Source: Olsenella sp. kh2p3 (GTDB taxonomy: Bacteria > Actinomycetota > Coriobacteriia > Coriobacteriales > Atopobiaceae). From it: DNA of 64,000 nucleotides. The notes under the pieces were generated by a model, which saw only the letters and a program-made list of their open reading frames with translations, searched no databases and had not been told where the DNA came from. Within the stretch, counting starts at the first letter, position 1, and every line of letters begins with the position of its first letter. The DNA lies in contig FPKD01000003.1 of NCBI GenBank assembly GCA_900119625.1, positions 1 to 64,000 on the forward strand, given 5' to 3'. Positions 34,275 through 43,444 of this stretch are shown here, one piece after another. Made by a program: the position numbers and the translations under genes.

Positions 34275-35148
34275 CCCCCTTCATGGCCGCCTCCAGACGC
34301 GCATCTGCCTCGGGCGAGAGCTGCCAGAGCGGCAGGCGCACGGTAGGGCCGATGAGCCCCATCTTGGCGAGCGCGGCCTTCACGGGAATGGGGTTGACCT
34401 CACCAAAGAGTGCGTGCACCAGGTCGAGGTTATCCAGCTGCACCTTGAGTGCGCCCTTGGTGTCGCCCGCGAGCCACTTCTCGCACATGTCGTGCACGGT
34501 GCGCGGCGCGACGTCGGCCCACACCGAGACCACGCCCACGCCGCCCAGCGAGAGGATGGGCACCACCATATCGTCGTTGCCGCTCATCATACGGAAGTCA
34601 TCCGAGAGGTAGCGCGCAACCATCGTCGCGTAGGAAATATTGCCCGAAGCCTCCTTGATGCCCCACGCGTTGGGGTGCGTGGCCAGTCGTGCGACGTTTC
34701 TCTCCGAGATGGAGCAACCCGTGCGACCAGGGATGTTGTAGAGCAGGCAGGGCACGTCAACCTGGTCGAGGACCGTCGTGAAGTGACGGTAGATGCCCTC
34801 CTCGTTGGACTTGTTGTAGTAGGGCGTAATGAGGAGAAGACCGTCGGCGCCGAGCTTCTCCAGCGCCTTTGCCTTGCGGAGGGACTCGGCCGTGGAGTTT
34901 GATCCCGCGCCGCCAATGACGGGAATACGGCCCGCTACGCGGTCAATGACGGTCTTGGCTACCTCGAGGTCCTCCTCGTCGGTCATCGTGGAAGACTCTC
35001 CCGTGGTCCCCAGGACCAAGATGCCGTCGGTCCCGTTCTCGAGGTGAAAGTCGACCAGGCGCTCCAGCGAGCCAAAGTCGATGGAGCCGTCCTCCAAAAA
35101 CGGCGTGACCAGCGCCACGACAGAACCGGTAAGTCCTTGCATGTCCAT
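34258..35148 (-). CDS. dapA: 4-hydroxy-tetrahydrodipicolinate synthase
   Basis: 296 residues, a TIM-barrel aldolase condensing pyruvate with aspartate semialdehyde. GSVVALVTPF opens the barrel, GTTGESSTM is the conserved Thr-Thr loop, YYNKSNEEGIYRHF holds the catalytic tyrosine (usually YY-x-K), and WGIKEASGNI contains the Schiff-base lysine. It follows lysA with a 56-base gap and overlaps dapB. Confidence 0.97.
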   Translation of the reverse strand: MDMQGLTGSVVALVTPFLEDGSIDFGSLERLVDFHLENGTDGILVLGTTGESSTMTDEEDLEVAKTVIDRVAGRIPVIGGAGSNSTAESLRKAKALEKLGADGLLLITPYYNKSNEEGIYRHFTTVLDQVDVPCLLYNIPGRTGCSISERNVARLATHPNAWGIKEASGNISYATMVARYLSDDFRMMSGNDDMVVPILSLGGVGVVSVWADVAPRTVHDMCEKWLAGDTKGALKVQLDNLDLVHALFGEVNPIPVKAALAKMGLIGPTVRLPLWQLSPEADARLEAAMKGVGILG

Positions 35149-35204
35149 TGTGCGTCCCCTCTCACGTGCGCCCCATGGGCGCCCTGCGTGTAACCTTACG
35201 TGTC

Positions 35205-36494
35205 CTAGCCCTCTGGGTGGGCAAGCGCCGAGAAGCGCGAGCCCGGAAAGTCGAGTGTTGCAAAGTAGTCCGCGGGCGTCTCGGCGCGCCGAATGAGCTC
35301 GAACGAGCCGTCCTCGCGCAGCAAGAGCTCCGCCGAGCGGAGCGTGCCGTTGTAGTTGTAGCCCATGGAGTGCCCGTGGGCGCCAGCGTCGTGAATGAAG
35401 AGCAGGTCACCGATGTGGACCTCGGGCAGCATACGGTCGCGCGCAAACTGGTCGGAGTTCTCGCAGAGCCTGCCCACCACGTTGTAGCGCCTGGTTGCGG
35501 GCTCGCCCTCGCGGCCCATCACGGTGATGTGGTGGTAGGCGCCGTAGACCGCCGGACGCATGAGGTTGGAGGCGCAGGCGTCGACGCCCAGGTAGTCGTG
35601 GTAGGTGACCTTCTCGTGGATCACGCGGGTCACAAGGCCGCCTGCGGGCGCCAGCATCCAGCGGCCAAGCTCGGCGGCAAGCGCCACGTCGCCCATGCCC
35701 GCGGGCACGAGGACCTCCTCGTACACGCGGCGCACGCCCTCGCCCACGGCAACGATGTCCACGGGAACATCCTCGGGTCGGTAGTCGATGCCAATGCCGC
35801 CGGAGAGGTCAACCAGCCGCACATGCACGCCAAGCTCGCGCGAAAGACGCACGGCCAGCTCGAAGAGCACGCGCGCGAGGCGCGGGTAGTAGTCCTCCAC
35901 CTGCGTGTTCGAGGCGAGAAACGCGTGGAGGCCAAACTCGGTGACGCCCATGGCAGAGAGCCTGCGCGCGGCCTCCATGACCTGCTCGACAGTCATGCCA
36001 AACTTGGAGTCCTCGGGCTCGCCGATGATGCCGTTTGAGGCAGTGAAGTTGCCGCCAGGGTTCACGCGCAGGCAGACCATGGCAGGCAGCTTTCCGTCCA
36101 GCGCGCGCGACAGGCACTCCACCATGTCGAGCGAGTCAAGGTTGATGATGGCACCCAGGTCGCGCGCGCGGCGGTAGTCCTCGTCGGGCGTGTCGTTGGA
36201 GGAGAGCATGATGCGCTCGCCTCGCATGCCGCACGCACTGGCGAGCGTAAGCTCTGTGGCGGTTGCGCAGTCGCAGCCGCAGCCCTCCTCTGCGAGGATG
36301 GAGACAATCGTGGGGTTGGGCGTCGCCTTCACGGCAAAGTACTCGGTGAAGCCGGGGTTCCACGAGAACGCCGCCTTCAAGGCGCGCGCACGCTCGCGGA
36401 TGATTTTCTCGCTATAGACGTGGAAGGGCGTGGGCCACTGTGCGGCGGCACGCTCGAGCTGGTCTCTTGTGACGAACGGTAGCTTCTCCCCCAT
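35205..36494 (-). CDS. lysA: Diaminopimelate decarboxylase
   Basis: About 429 residues. PLP enzyme that makes L-lysine from meso-DAP, group IV decarboxylase fold. The PLP lysine is in EYFAVKATPNPTIV, the glycine loop in VDLSGGIGIDYRPED, and the substrate-site cysteine-like region in VGRLCENSDQFARDRML. ATG 36494 gives MGEKLPFVTRDQLE, the expected start; the longer frame is riboswitch leader. First gene of the lysine operon. Confidence 0.96.
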   Translation of the reverse strand: MGEKLPFVTRDQLERAAAQWPTPFHVYSEKIIRERARALKAAFSWNPGFTEYFAVKATPNPTIVSILAEEGCGCDCATATELTLASACGMRGERIMLSSNDTPDEDYRRARDLGAIINLDSLDMVECLSRALDGKLPAMVCLRVNPGGNFTASNGIIGEPEDSKFGMTVEQVMEAARRLSAMGVTEFGLHAFLASNTQVEDYYPRLARVLFELAVRLSRELGVHVRLVDLSGGIGIDYRPEDVPVDIVAVGEGVRRVYEEVLVPAGMGDVALAAELGRWMLAPAGGLVTRVIHEKVTYHDYLGVDACASNLMRPAVYGAYHHITVMGREGEPATRRYNVVGRLCENSDQFARDRMLPEVHIGDLLFIHDAGAHGHSMGYNYNGTLRSAELLLREDGSFELIRRAETPADYFATLDFPGSRFSALAHPEG

Positions 36495-36554
36495 TGTTCC
36501 CCCAGACGCGCCGCGAGGGCGCCGCCGGGGTCCACGCGGCAGCGTCGCATGGCC

Positions 36555-36720
36555 GGGGATAGCGCTCCCGCGGATCTTCTCCACGGACAGTCCCGGCGGT
36601 ATTCCCGCCGAGCCCACCGCCGCGCCATGCCTGACGCGGAAGTTCGGCGGGCATCGCCTCTCCTGGAATCCTTGCCCGCCGGCTCCTCCAGGACCATCGT
36701 GCCCGCTCCTCTATCGTGCG
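36555..36720 (-). promoter_or_regulatory. Lysine riboswitch (L box)
   Basis: The leader between the lysA promoter and start shows the conserved blocks of lysine riboswitches in order on the minus strand: GATAGAGGAGCG near 36715, CCAGGAGAGGCGATGCC, GCCGAAC, then GGGACTGTCC and GGGAGCGCTATCC near 36557. The last two match the CTGTC and GGAG-GCTATC blocks of the B. subtilis lysC leader. Lysine binding would shut off lysA-dapA-dapB-dapH; whether by terminator or by hiding the ribosome site was not settled. Confidence 0.8.
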
Positions 36721-36724
36721 GACA

Positions 36725-36753
36725 ACGCTAGCATCCACGCCGCGCCTGCGCAA
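36725..36753 (-). promoter_or_regulatory. Promoter of the lysine operon
   Basis: Minus-strand TTGCGC (36753-36748), 17-base spacer and TAGCGT (36730-36725) with an extended TG-C. Transcription would start just before the GATAGAGG block of the riboswitch. Confidence 0.55.
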
Positions 36754-36826
36754 GGTCGCACGTGGCACCAACGGAGAAAAACTTCTTCACGAGGTGGTAG
36801 GCACCTCCTCGCCCGCCATCTCCATA

Positions 36827-36940
36827 GTCCCCCTGCGCCCCGCCGTTCTTTAGCGATTTCTGAGAATCGGGCACTGCATTTGCCCAGTTGGCGGGAAACA
36901 CGATTCTCAAATACCGCTAAAGAACGGGGCGTAGGGGGAC
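36827..36940. repeat. Palindromic repeat family 2, copy B
   Basis: CCGTTCTTTAGCG at 36843 pairs with CGCTAAAGAACGG ending at 36927 apart from one position. The arms extend inward through GAGAATCG/CGATTCTC and outward through GTCCCCCTGCGCCCC against GGGGCGTAGGGGGAC, so each arm is about 40 bases. It lies between the divergent lysA and M20 peptidase genes, which argues against a simple terminator role. Confidence 0.85.
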
Positions 36941-37047
36941 GGCGAAGGAGGCGGACACCGATAGGAGGACGGCTGGGTGACAGTGAGGGAGTATGCTAGG
37001 GGCAACACGCACGCTACGCGGCGGCGCGCCGCGCTCTGGAGGACCTC

Positions 37048-38199
37048 ATGAACCCAAGGGAGACCTACACAGCACTGGAGTTTGCGCACGAGGTGCGCGA
37101 GGAGTCGCTCGAGCTTCTGCGCGCGCTCGGGCGTATTGGCGCCCCCACGGGCGACGAGGGACGCCGTGCCTGGTTTGTCGCAACCTGGCTCCGCGAGCAG
37201 GGCGCAACCGACGTCACCGTGGACGAGGCGCATAACGTTGTCTGCATCCTGGGCGACCGGTCCGAACCAGGTCGCGCGGTCTTCTCCGCCCACACCGACA
37301 TAGTCTTCCCCGACACGGGCGAGCTGCCACTCACCGAGGACGAGGAGAACATGTACGCCCCGGGCATCGGCGACGACACGGCCTGCCTGGTGACGCTGCT
37401 CATGGCCACAAAGTGGTTCCTCAAGCACCGCCCCAAGCTCGACACCTGCGTTGTGGTGGTGGCGAACTCCGGCGAGGAGGGACTGGGCAACCTCAAGGGC
37501 ACCAAGCAGCTCATGCGCGAGGCCACGGCCCCCGTGACCGAACTCACCGCGCTCGACGCACACTTCCCTGAGGTGGTCACCGAAGCCGTGGGGTCCATGC
37601 GCTATCGCATCAGCGTGCACACGCGGGGCGGCCACAGCTGGAAGAACTGGGGCGTCCCCAACGCAATCGAGCGCCTCTCGCGCATCGTCTGCGCGATGTA
37701 CGACCTGCCGCGCCCCACCGAGGCCCGCACCACCTGCAACGTTGGCCTCATCGAGGGCGGCACCACGGTCAACAGCATCGCGAGCGAGGCGTCGTGCCTC
37801 TGCGAGTTCCGCTCCACGAGCGAGGCGTGCCTGCAGGAGATGGACGAGAAGCTCCGCAACCTCGTCGCCCGCGCGGACGCCCGCGACGACATGGACGTCC
37901 AGATCGCCGTCATAGGCCGCCGGCCCGCCACGGGCGATGTGAACGAGACCGCCGAGCGACGCCTCACGCGCCGCTGCGATGACGCCATCCAAGCGGTCCT
38001 TGGCGTGCGCGCCCGCCACGTGAGCTCCTCGACCGACGCGAACGTGCCGCTCTCGCTTGGCGTGCCCGCTGTGTGCGTGGGCACCATCACGGGGGGCCTT
38101 CCCCACACCCGCGACGAGTGGATTCGAAAGGCGTCGCTTGAGCAGGGCGTCGCGGTGGCGCTGCTGCTCATGATGGCACACGTGGTGGAGGACGAGTAG
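37048..38199 (+). CDS. M20-family metallopeptidase (peptidase T-like)
   Basis: 383 residues. Zinc ligands sit in FSAHTDIVF, PGIGDDTACLV and ANSGEEGLGN; the inserted dimerisation domain starts near VHTRGGHSWKNWG. This matches cytoplasmic di/tripeptidases or aminoacylases of clan MH. Proximity to the lysine genes raises the idea of an N-acetyl-DAP deacetylase, but that enzyme belongs to the M20D branch, and the GGHSWKNWG region looks more like peptidase T. Convergent with the aminotransferase gene. Confidence 0.87.
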   Translation: MNPRETYTALEFAHEVREESLELLRALGRIGAPTGDEGRRAWFVATWLREQGATDVTVDEAHNVVCILGDRSEPGRAVFSAHTDIVFPDTGELPLTEDEENMYAPGIGDDTACLVTLLMATKWFLKHRPKLDTCVVVVANSGEEGLGNLKGTKQLMREATAPVTELTALDAHFPEVVTEAVGSMRYRISVHTRGGHSWKNWGVPNAIERLSRIVCAMYDLPRPTEARTTCNVGLIEGGTTVNSIASEASCLCEFRSTSEACLQEMDEKLRNLVARADARDDMDVQIAVIGRRPATGDVNETAERRLTRRCDDAIQAVLGVRARHVSSSTDANVPLSLGVPAVCVGTITGGLPHTRDEWIRKASLEQGVAVALLLMMAHVVEDE

Positions 38200-38230
38200 C
38201 GCCCGAACGCGCCGTTGGCGGCAGGCGCCG

Positions 38231-39370
38231 CTACCGCAACGCTCCCACAAAGCCGGCCAGGCGCTCAAGGCCTGTGGCCAGGGTCTTCTCGTCCGTGGCA
38301 TAGCTTAGGCGCACGTGGCCCTCTCCACCAAAGCACGAGCCCGGCACCAGCGCCACACCGGCCTCGCGGATGGCGCGCTCACAGAACTCCTCGCTTGAGA
38401 AGCCCAGCGCCTCGATGCTGGGGAATGCGTAGAACGCGCCCTGGGGCGTGACGGTGCGAAGCCCCATGTGCGCGAGCGCCTCCACCGTGACGTCGCGTCG
38501 TGCCTGGTAGGAGGCGCGCATGGGGGCCGTATTGGTAGCAAGCGCCTCCACGGCGGCGTGCTGCAGGAAGGCCGGCACCGACGAGACCGCGTACTGGTGC
38601 ACCTTGGCCATAGCGGCAGCGACCTTCTCGCCAGCGCCCACCCAGCCTAGGCGCCAGCCGGTCATGGCCCACGGCTTCGAGAAGCTGTTGGCAACGATGG
38701 TCCTATCCGCAAGTTCGGGGTAGAGGGCCGAGAAGCGTCGGTAACCGGGTTCGTAGCAAAGCTCGCCATAGACGTCGTCGCAGATCACGTAGAGGTCGCG
38801 CGTACGCGCCGCCTCGGCAACGGCATCCATGCTGCGACGGTCGAGCACACACCCGGTGGGGTTGTTGGGCGAGGTAATCACAATCGCCTTGGTGCGGGGG
38901 GTAACCGCCTGCGCGAGCGCACACGGGTCCAACTGGAAGTTGCTCGCTGTGGTGTCGAGCGCCACGGGCACGCCGCGCACCAGCCTCACGAGAGAGTCAT
39001 AGAGGAGAAACGCCGGCGTAGGGATGATGACCTCGTCACCTGGGTTGAGAAGCGCCGTGATGGCACAGAAGAGCGCTTCCGTTGCGCCATCGGTCACTAT
39101 CACGTTTTCCGGGGCAAGGCGCACGCCGCGCTCGGCTTCCCACGTGCAGATGGCCTCGCGAAGCCATGCAAAGCCGTTGTTGGGCGGGTAATGCGTGAGA
39201 CCGCGGGCAAGGTCCTCCCCCACCTTGGCGCATACGTTGGGGGTCGTGTCCTCTCCGGGCTCACCAAGCGTGAGCGAGACGCAGCCGGGAGTTTGGGCAG
39301 CGAGTGCCGAGAAGCGCCTGATGCCAGAGAGCCTTAGGTCATCAAGGGCAGCATTGAGCAAGAGGGGCAT
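38231..39370 (-). CDS. Class I/II PLP aminotransferase
   Basis: 379 residues of the aspartate-aminotransferase fold. VSLTLGEPGEDTT is the N-terminal signature, SPNNPTGCVLD the PLP-site asparagine region, CDDVYGELCY the aspartate/tyrosine, and NSFSKPWAMTGWRLGWV the Schiff-base lysine. Substrate is uncertain. It could be the N-acetyl-DAP aminotransferase (PatA/DapX type) needed by the DapH pathway, since that step is missing from the nearby operon. That is inference from context. Confidence 0.88.
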   Translation of the reverse strand: MPLLLNAALDDLRLSGIRRFSALAAQTPGCVSLTLGEPGEDTTPNVCAKVGEDLARGLTHYPPNNGFAWLREAICTWEAERGVRLAPENVIVTDGATEALFCAITALLNPGDEVIIPTPAFLLYDSLVRLVRGVPVALDTTASNFQLDPCALAQAVTPRTKAIVITSPNNPTGCVLDRRSMDAVAEAARTRDLYVICDDVYGELCYEPGYRRFSALYPELADRTIVANSFSKPWAMTGWRLGWVGAGEKVAAAMAKVHQYAVSSVPAFLQHAAVEALATNTAPMRASYQARRDVTVEALAHMGLRTVTPQGAFYAFPSIEALGFSSEEFCERAIREAGVALVPGSCFGGEGHVRLSYATDEKTLATGLERLAGFVGALR

Positions 39371-39447
39371 GGGTTCCTCCTAGGGATTCCAGGCTGCCCC
39401 AAAGAAAAACGGGGGCGGCGCGCGGGCGCTACTCCCCGAAGACTAAC

Positions 39448-39468
39448 AAAAAAGACCCCGTGGGGTCC
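39448..39468 (-). terminator. Rho-independent terminator after small ORF
   Basis: On the minus strand GGACCCC-A-CGGGGTC is followed by TTTTTT, about 65 bases after the stop of the 74-residue ORF and upstream of the aminotransferase start. Confidence 0.8.
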
Positions 39469-39531
39469 TGCTTGCCAACGTGCACTTTGTCATTTCCCCG
39501 GACGGCACCGGGGTGCCGGGGCATGTTGCCC

Positions 39532-39756
39532 CTAATCGACCCTGGTGCACTTGACGAGCAGGTGGGAATCCCCGTGGTTGGCAGCATGGCTTGCATACCA
39601 GCGCTCGATGTCGCGGTAGAGCCACAGGGGGCTGTCGGCCTCGAAACTGCGACGGTGGTTATCGAACATGGCGGTGTACTCGCCGCTCATGAACCAGCCG
39701 TCCATGCAGGCGTCAAGGACCTTCTTCTGGAGCCTGCTCAGGTTCTTGATCTTCAT
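39532..39756 (-). CDS. Small hypothetical protein
   Basis: About 74 residues beginning MKIKNLSRLQKKVLDACMDG, with an excellent AGGAAAGGAGG ribosome site before ATG 39756 and a terminator downstream, so it is probably a real gene. Charged, aromatic-rich C-terminal half (SPLWLYRDIERWYASHAANH), no membrane segment. Not recognised. Confidence 0.7.
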   Translation of the reverse strand: MKIKNLSRLQKKVLDACMDGWFMSGEYTAMFDNHRRSFEADSPLWLYRDIERWYASHAANHGDSHLLVKCTRVD

Positions 39757-39912
39757 GGAGTCCTCCTTTCCTAGCGGTGTTCCTGATGAATACGGTACCC
39801 GCGAGGTAGGAGCGATATGTTGCTGCCTCGTTAACTGCACATAACGTCTACAACTTGTTTGAACAAGCAGTAAGCCCAGCGTAAGTGCCCTATTTGCAGT
39901 GCGCGAGATACG

Positions 39913-40377
39913 CTACCGAAGCTTCTCCAGGCGCGCGAGGGTTTCTCGCACGCTGTCGCGCGCATGGTCCACGCGGCTGCGCGCGTCCTCGATCTTGCTC
40001 TGCACCACGATGTCTGAGATGGCACCGTCAAAGAAGAAGTCCGCGAAGGTCCAGCCACGGCTAATGTCCACCTTGAGGCCAGAGAACTCGCGAACGTCCG
40101 AGAGCTCGCGCGAGAACACCGCGAGGGACGACTGCGCCTCTCGCAGGGCATCCTGCGCCTCGTCGATGCGGTGGTGCTTGGCCAGGCCAGAGATGAGGCC
40201 ACCGCCAAAAATGTCGAGCATGCCCCACCCGGACGCGCTGTCTAGGCTCTTGGACGCCCGGTTGAGACACGCGAGGGCCTTCTCGCCAGCGTCGATTGCC
40301 TCCTCGACCTCCCGCTTTGGGTCAAAGTCCTCCCCGGGGACCTCGTAGCTGGGGTAGTTGTCGCTGTTCCGGGCCAT
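39913..40377 (-). CDS. Conserved hypothetical helical protein
   Basis: About 154 residues. The segment SASGWGMLDIFGGGLISGLA is a glycine-rich amphipathic hairpin between two long helices; the C-terminal third (IEDARSRVDHARDSVRETLA) looks like coiled coil. Proteins with this W-G-x-x-D-x-x-G-G-G pattern followed by K-H-x-x-I-D-E-A occur in Firmicutes, but I know no function. ATG 40377 starts MARNSDNYPSYEVPGEDF; the longer frame upstream lacks support. Confidence 0.7.
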   Translation of the reverse strand: MARNSDNYPSYEVPGEDFDPKREVEEAIDAGEKALACLNRASKSLDSASGWGMLDIFGGGLISGLAKHHRIDEAQDALREAQSSLAVFSRELSDVREFSGLKVDISRGWTFADFFFDGAISDIVVQSKIEDARSRVDHARDSVRETLARLEKLR

Positions 40378-40582
40378 GTGGACCTCACCCTCCGTGTGTG
40401 CCGGAGCATGCGCCCGGCGGCCTTCGTGCCCACATTCTACCCATGGGCGCGGGGCTGCGCTTTGGACATCCATCTTGCACGTGCATGTTCTAAGGCAACG
40501 CCATACAATTCTCGTATGACTTGTTCGCACGCTGCCGTCACGCCAGGCGACTGCGCGCTTGCAGATATCGCGGGAGGCACGC

Positions 40583-41449
40583 ATGAATCTCAAGCAACTG
40601 GAGTACTTTGTCGCCATTGCCGAGGAGCACCAGATCACGGCAGCCGCGCGTCGTCTGCACATCTCGCAGCCTCCGCTCTCCTACGAGCTGGCGCAGCTGG
40701 AGCGCGAGCTGGGAACCACGCTCGTGCGCAGGGGGCCGCGCTCGGCCACGCTCACGGACGCGGGCAAGCTCCTCTACGAGCGGGCCACGCGCATCCTTGC
40801 GCTCACGCAGGCCACGAAGCGCGACGTCGAAGGTGTGGGCAAGGGCATGACCGGCGTGCTCACGCTTGGGGTCGACGCCTCATGCGCGGGATCGGTGCCG
40901 GGCACGAGGCTCGCCGAGCTTGCGGCCGCACCCAACGTGTCGGTGGAACTCCGCGAGGGGGACACACCGCAGGTGCTCGAGATGCTCGAGGGGGGTGTGG
41001 TGGACATCGGCGTGGTGCGCACGCCGTTCGCGAGCGCCGGTCTGCGCTGCCGCTACGCAAAGACGGAGCGCATGCTTGCCATCATGCCGCCCGCGCTTGA
41101 GGTGGGCTCGGAGATGGAAGTCACCTGCGCGCAGCTCTCGAGCGTGCCGGTGGTGCTCGCGCGTCGCCTTGAAGAGCAGGTGCGCGCCGCGTTCGATGAG
41201 GCCAAGGCAGAGCTAGCCGTAAGCTGCATGGTCGACGACGAGCGCACGGCCTGCACCTGGGCGCGCGGCGACATGGGCGTTGCCCTCGTGCCCGAGACGC
41301 TGCTCCCCGTCACCGACACGGGCGATTGCTTCATAAAGGTGATCGCCGAGAAGGGCTTGTCAACCCGGCAGGCGGTGGTCTGGAAGGCAGACCGTTACAT
41401 GTCACCGCTTGCACAGAGGTGCTTGGCTCTTCTCGGCGATCTGGGGTAG
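40583..41449 (+). CDS. LysR-family transcriptional regulator
   Basis: About 288 residues. The helix-turn-helix is at the N-terminus: MNLKQLEYFVAIAEEHQITAAARRLHISQPPLS, quoted here in parts (ITAAARRLHISQPPLSYEL). The rest is the two-lobed effector domain. ATG 40583 has GGGAGG upstream. No divergently oriented metabolic gene suggests its target; its neighbours are a hypothetical gene and tatA. Confidence 0.92.
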   Translation: MNLKQLEYFVAIAEEHQITAAARRLHISQPPLSYELAQLERELGTTLVRRGPRSATLTDAGKLLYERATRILALTQATKRDVEGVGKGMTGVLTLGVDASCAGSVPGTRLAELAAAPNVSVELREGDTPQVLEMLEGGVVDIGVVRTPFASAGLRCRYAKTERMLAIMPPALEVGSEMEVTCAQLSSVPVVLARRLEEQVRAAFDEAKAELAVSCMVDDERTACTWARGDMGVALVPETLLPVTDTGDCFIKVIAEKGLSTRQAVVWKADRYMSPLAQRCLALLGDLG

Positions 41450-41504
41450 GAACTGGCCGAACGGAGGAAGGAGGCCGTCCGGCCTGGGGAAAGGGAAACC
41501 AGGG

Positions 41505-41759
41505 TTACTTGGCGCTGGTGGCAACGTCTGCGTCGGCGTCGTCGGGATCGGCGACAACCTCCTCGACATTCTCGGAGGAGCTGGACTTCTCAGCCTTGGC
41601 AACATCCTTGTCGTCGCTGCCCTCTTCCATGCCCTCGCGCACGTTCTTGACGGTCTTGCCGATGGCGGAGCCAAGCTTGGGCAGGTTCTTGGGCCCAAAG
41701 ATGATCAGGGCGACCAAGAGGATGACGAGAAGCTCGGGAACACCCATTCCGAGAACCAT
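41505..41759 (-). CDS. tatA: Sec-independent translocase TatA
   Basis: 84 residues (or 80 from the second methionine). One N-terminal membrane helix (VPELLVILLVALIIFGP), the F-G-P hinge, an amphipathic helix KNLPKLGSAIGKTVKNVREG, then an acidic Asp/Glu/Ser tail. It forms the pore of the Tat pathway that would export the Tat-signal binding protein at 5564-6595. No tatC is in the window. Confidence 0.95.
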   Translation of the reverse strand: MVLGMGVPELLVILLVALIIFGPKNLPKLGSAIGKTVKNVREGMEEGSDDKDVAKAEKSSSSENVEEVVADPDDADADVATSAK

Positions 41760-42008
41760 TGTTGCCTCCTATAACGACATGCGGTTGGACGGCAACACCT
41801 GTTGCGGTCCCTGTGCAGCACGCCATGGGGCGCGCTGCCTTTCAGTCTTGATAGTAGGATTGGCCAATGGATAGGTAAAATACATTTTGATGTACCTTCA
41901 CATATAGAGCTTGTATCGATTGGCTTTGATACAGTGCCGCGTGACGGAGCAGAGACGCCACTCTACAATGTACGAGGGCATACGCACCGCATTTGAAAGG
42001 AGTCACGT

Positions 42009-42821
42009 ATGGCAGAACTTCCGCAGGCAGAGATTGGTATCTTTGGCGGATCTGGCTTCTACAGCCTCTTCGAGGGCGACTACGAGGAGGTCTCCCTTGA
42101 CACGCGCTGGGGCCAGCCCTCCGACGTCTACACCGTGGGAACCATCGGGGGTCGCAAGGTCGCGTTTCTCCCCCGCCACGGCCACAAGCACACCTTTGCT
42201 CCCGGCGAGGTCAACTATCGCGCCAACCTCTGGGGCATGCACGAGCTGGGCGTGAAGCAGGTCATTGGGCCGTGCTCGGTGGGGTCCCTCTCGCTTGACA
42301 TCCACCCCGGCGACTTTGTGATCTGCGACCAGTTTGTGGACAGGACCAAGGGCCGTGCCGACACGTTCTTCACGCATGACCTGGGGCTGGGCGTGCAGCA
42401 CCTCTCCGCAGCTCACCCCTATTGCGAGACCATGCGCAAGGTCGCCGTCGAGAAGTGCCGCGAGCTGGGCATTCCCGTGCACGACGGCGGGACTGTTGTC
42501 ACCATCCAGGGGCCGCGCTTCTCGACCACCGCTGAGAGCGAGTGGTTCCAGAAGATGGGCTGGTCGGTGGTGAACATGACGCAGTACCCCGAGGCATGGC
42601 TCGCCCGCGAACTTGGCATGCACTACGTGAACGTGAGCCTGGTCACCGACTACGACTCCGGTCTGGGCAAGTACGCCGCCGTCACCAACGACGACGTGCT
42701 GCGCGTCTTTAACGAGAACCTCCACCTGCTGCGCAAGCTCATCGAGGCCATGGTCCCCGCGCTGCCCGCCACCATCGACGACGACTGCACAGGAAGCGCG
42801 ACGCTCTTCGGTCGCTTGTAG
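42009..42821 (+). CDS. mtnP: S-methyl-5'-thioadenosine phosphorylase (or related purine phosphorylase)
   Basis: 270 residues. Trimeric phosphorylase fold cleaving methylthioadenosine to adenine and the ribose-1-phosphate. IGIFGGSGFYSLF is the phosphate loop, FLPRHGHKHTFAPGEVNYRA (in part) the conserved PRHG-H, and GPRFSTTAESEWFQKMG the base-side region. ATG 42009 has AAAGGAG upstream. Specificity between methylthioadenosine and inosine cannot be decided here. Single gene. Confidence 0.9.
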   Translation: MAELPQAEIGIFGGSGFYSLFEGDYEEVSLDTRWGQPSDVYTVGTIGGRKVAFLPRHGHKHTFAPGEVNYRANLWGMHELGVKQVIGPCSVGSLSLDIHPGDFVICDQFVDRTKGRADTFFTHDLGLGVQHLSAAHPYCETMRKVAVEKCRELGIPVHDGGTVVTIQGPRFSTTAESEWFQKMGWSVVNMTQYPEAWLARELGMHYVNVSLVTDYDSGLGKYAAVTNDDVLRVFNENLHLLRKLIEAMVPALPATIDDDCTGSATLFGRL

Positions 42822-42934
42822 GTGTGCGATTCTCGCTTCTTCGCGTGCGGTTCTCTCCCCTTCTGCAGAAATGCACCTTCGGGCGAGAATTCGGCGCCGG
42901 AGCGAGGGTTTTAGACGCTGTTGCTTCCAAAACG

Positions 42935-42966
42935 GCCCCTCCGGTGCCAGATGGCGCCGGAGGGGC
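42935..42966. terminator. Bidirectional terminator between mtnP and the ACT gene
   Basis: GCCCCTCCGGTGCC and GGCGCCGGAGGGGC form a 14-base stem (one G-U) with a four-base loop. On the minus strand it is followed by CGTTTTGG. It lies between two convergent genes. Confidence 0.7.
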
Positions 42967-43012
42967 TTCTCCGTTCAATATGCGAGAAGGACAGCGGCAT
43001 CCAGGACCGGAG

Positions 43013-43444
43013 CTAGTCCAGCTCGCCCTCCTCCAGAATCTGGAAGCCGGCGCGCTCGATGGCAAAGACCGCCTCCGCTGCCTGCGCGGAGTCCGTCACC
43101 TTAAGGGCAAAGATCGCGTTGCCGTCCTGGTGCGAGAAGCAATACCCGTACTCCACCGAGATGTCTGCGTTGTCCAACGTCTCGAGGAGCTCGGCCAGGC
43201 CACCGGGCCGGTTGGGAACGGCCACGGCCGTAACCTTGGTCACGCGGGCACTGTAGCCCGCCTCGTCAAGCGCCGCCTTTGCCTTGTCGGCCTCGTTGCA
43301 CACGATGCGCACCAGGCCGTACTCCGGGGTGTCGGCAATCGAGAGGGCACTCATGTTGACGCCCACGTCCGCCAGGCAGCGGCAGAGCGCGGCCAGGCGG
43401 CCCTTGTCGTTCTCAAGAAAGACCGAGATCTGCTTGATCATCAC
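43013..43444 (-). CDS. Double ACT-domain protein
   Basis: 143 residues holding two ACT domains (MIKQISVFLENDKGRLAALC and ARVTKVTAVAVPNRPGGLAE). Such stand-alone ACT proteins are commonly next to PaaK-type ligases and probably sense aromatic amino acids. The start overlaps the end of the paaK-like gene by four bases, so the two are coupled. Confidence 0.9.
   Translation of the reverse strand: MMIKQISVFLENDKGRLAALCRCLADVGVNMSALSIADTPEYGLVRIVCNEADKAKAALDEAGYSARVTKVTAVAVPNRPGGLAELLETLDNADISVEYGYCFSHQDGNAIFALKVTDSAQAAEAVFAIERAGFQILEEGELD

Noticed and set aside
36907-38301. 464-codon minus-strand frame opposite the M20 peptidase
   Set aside because: The plus-strand protein has all zinc-ligand motifs; the minus frame is His/Ala/Val-rich shadow.
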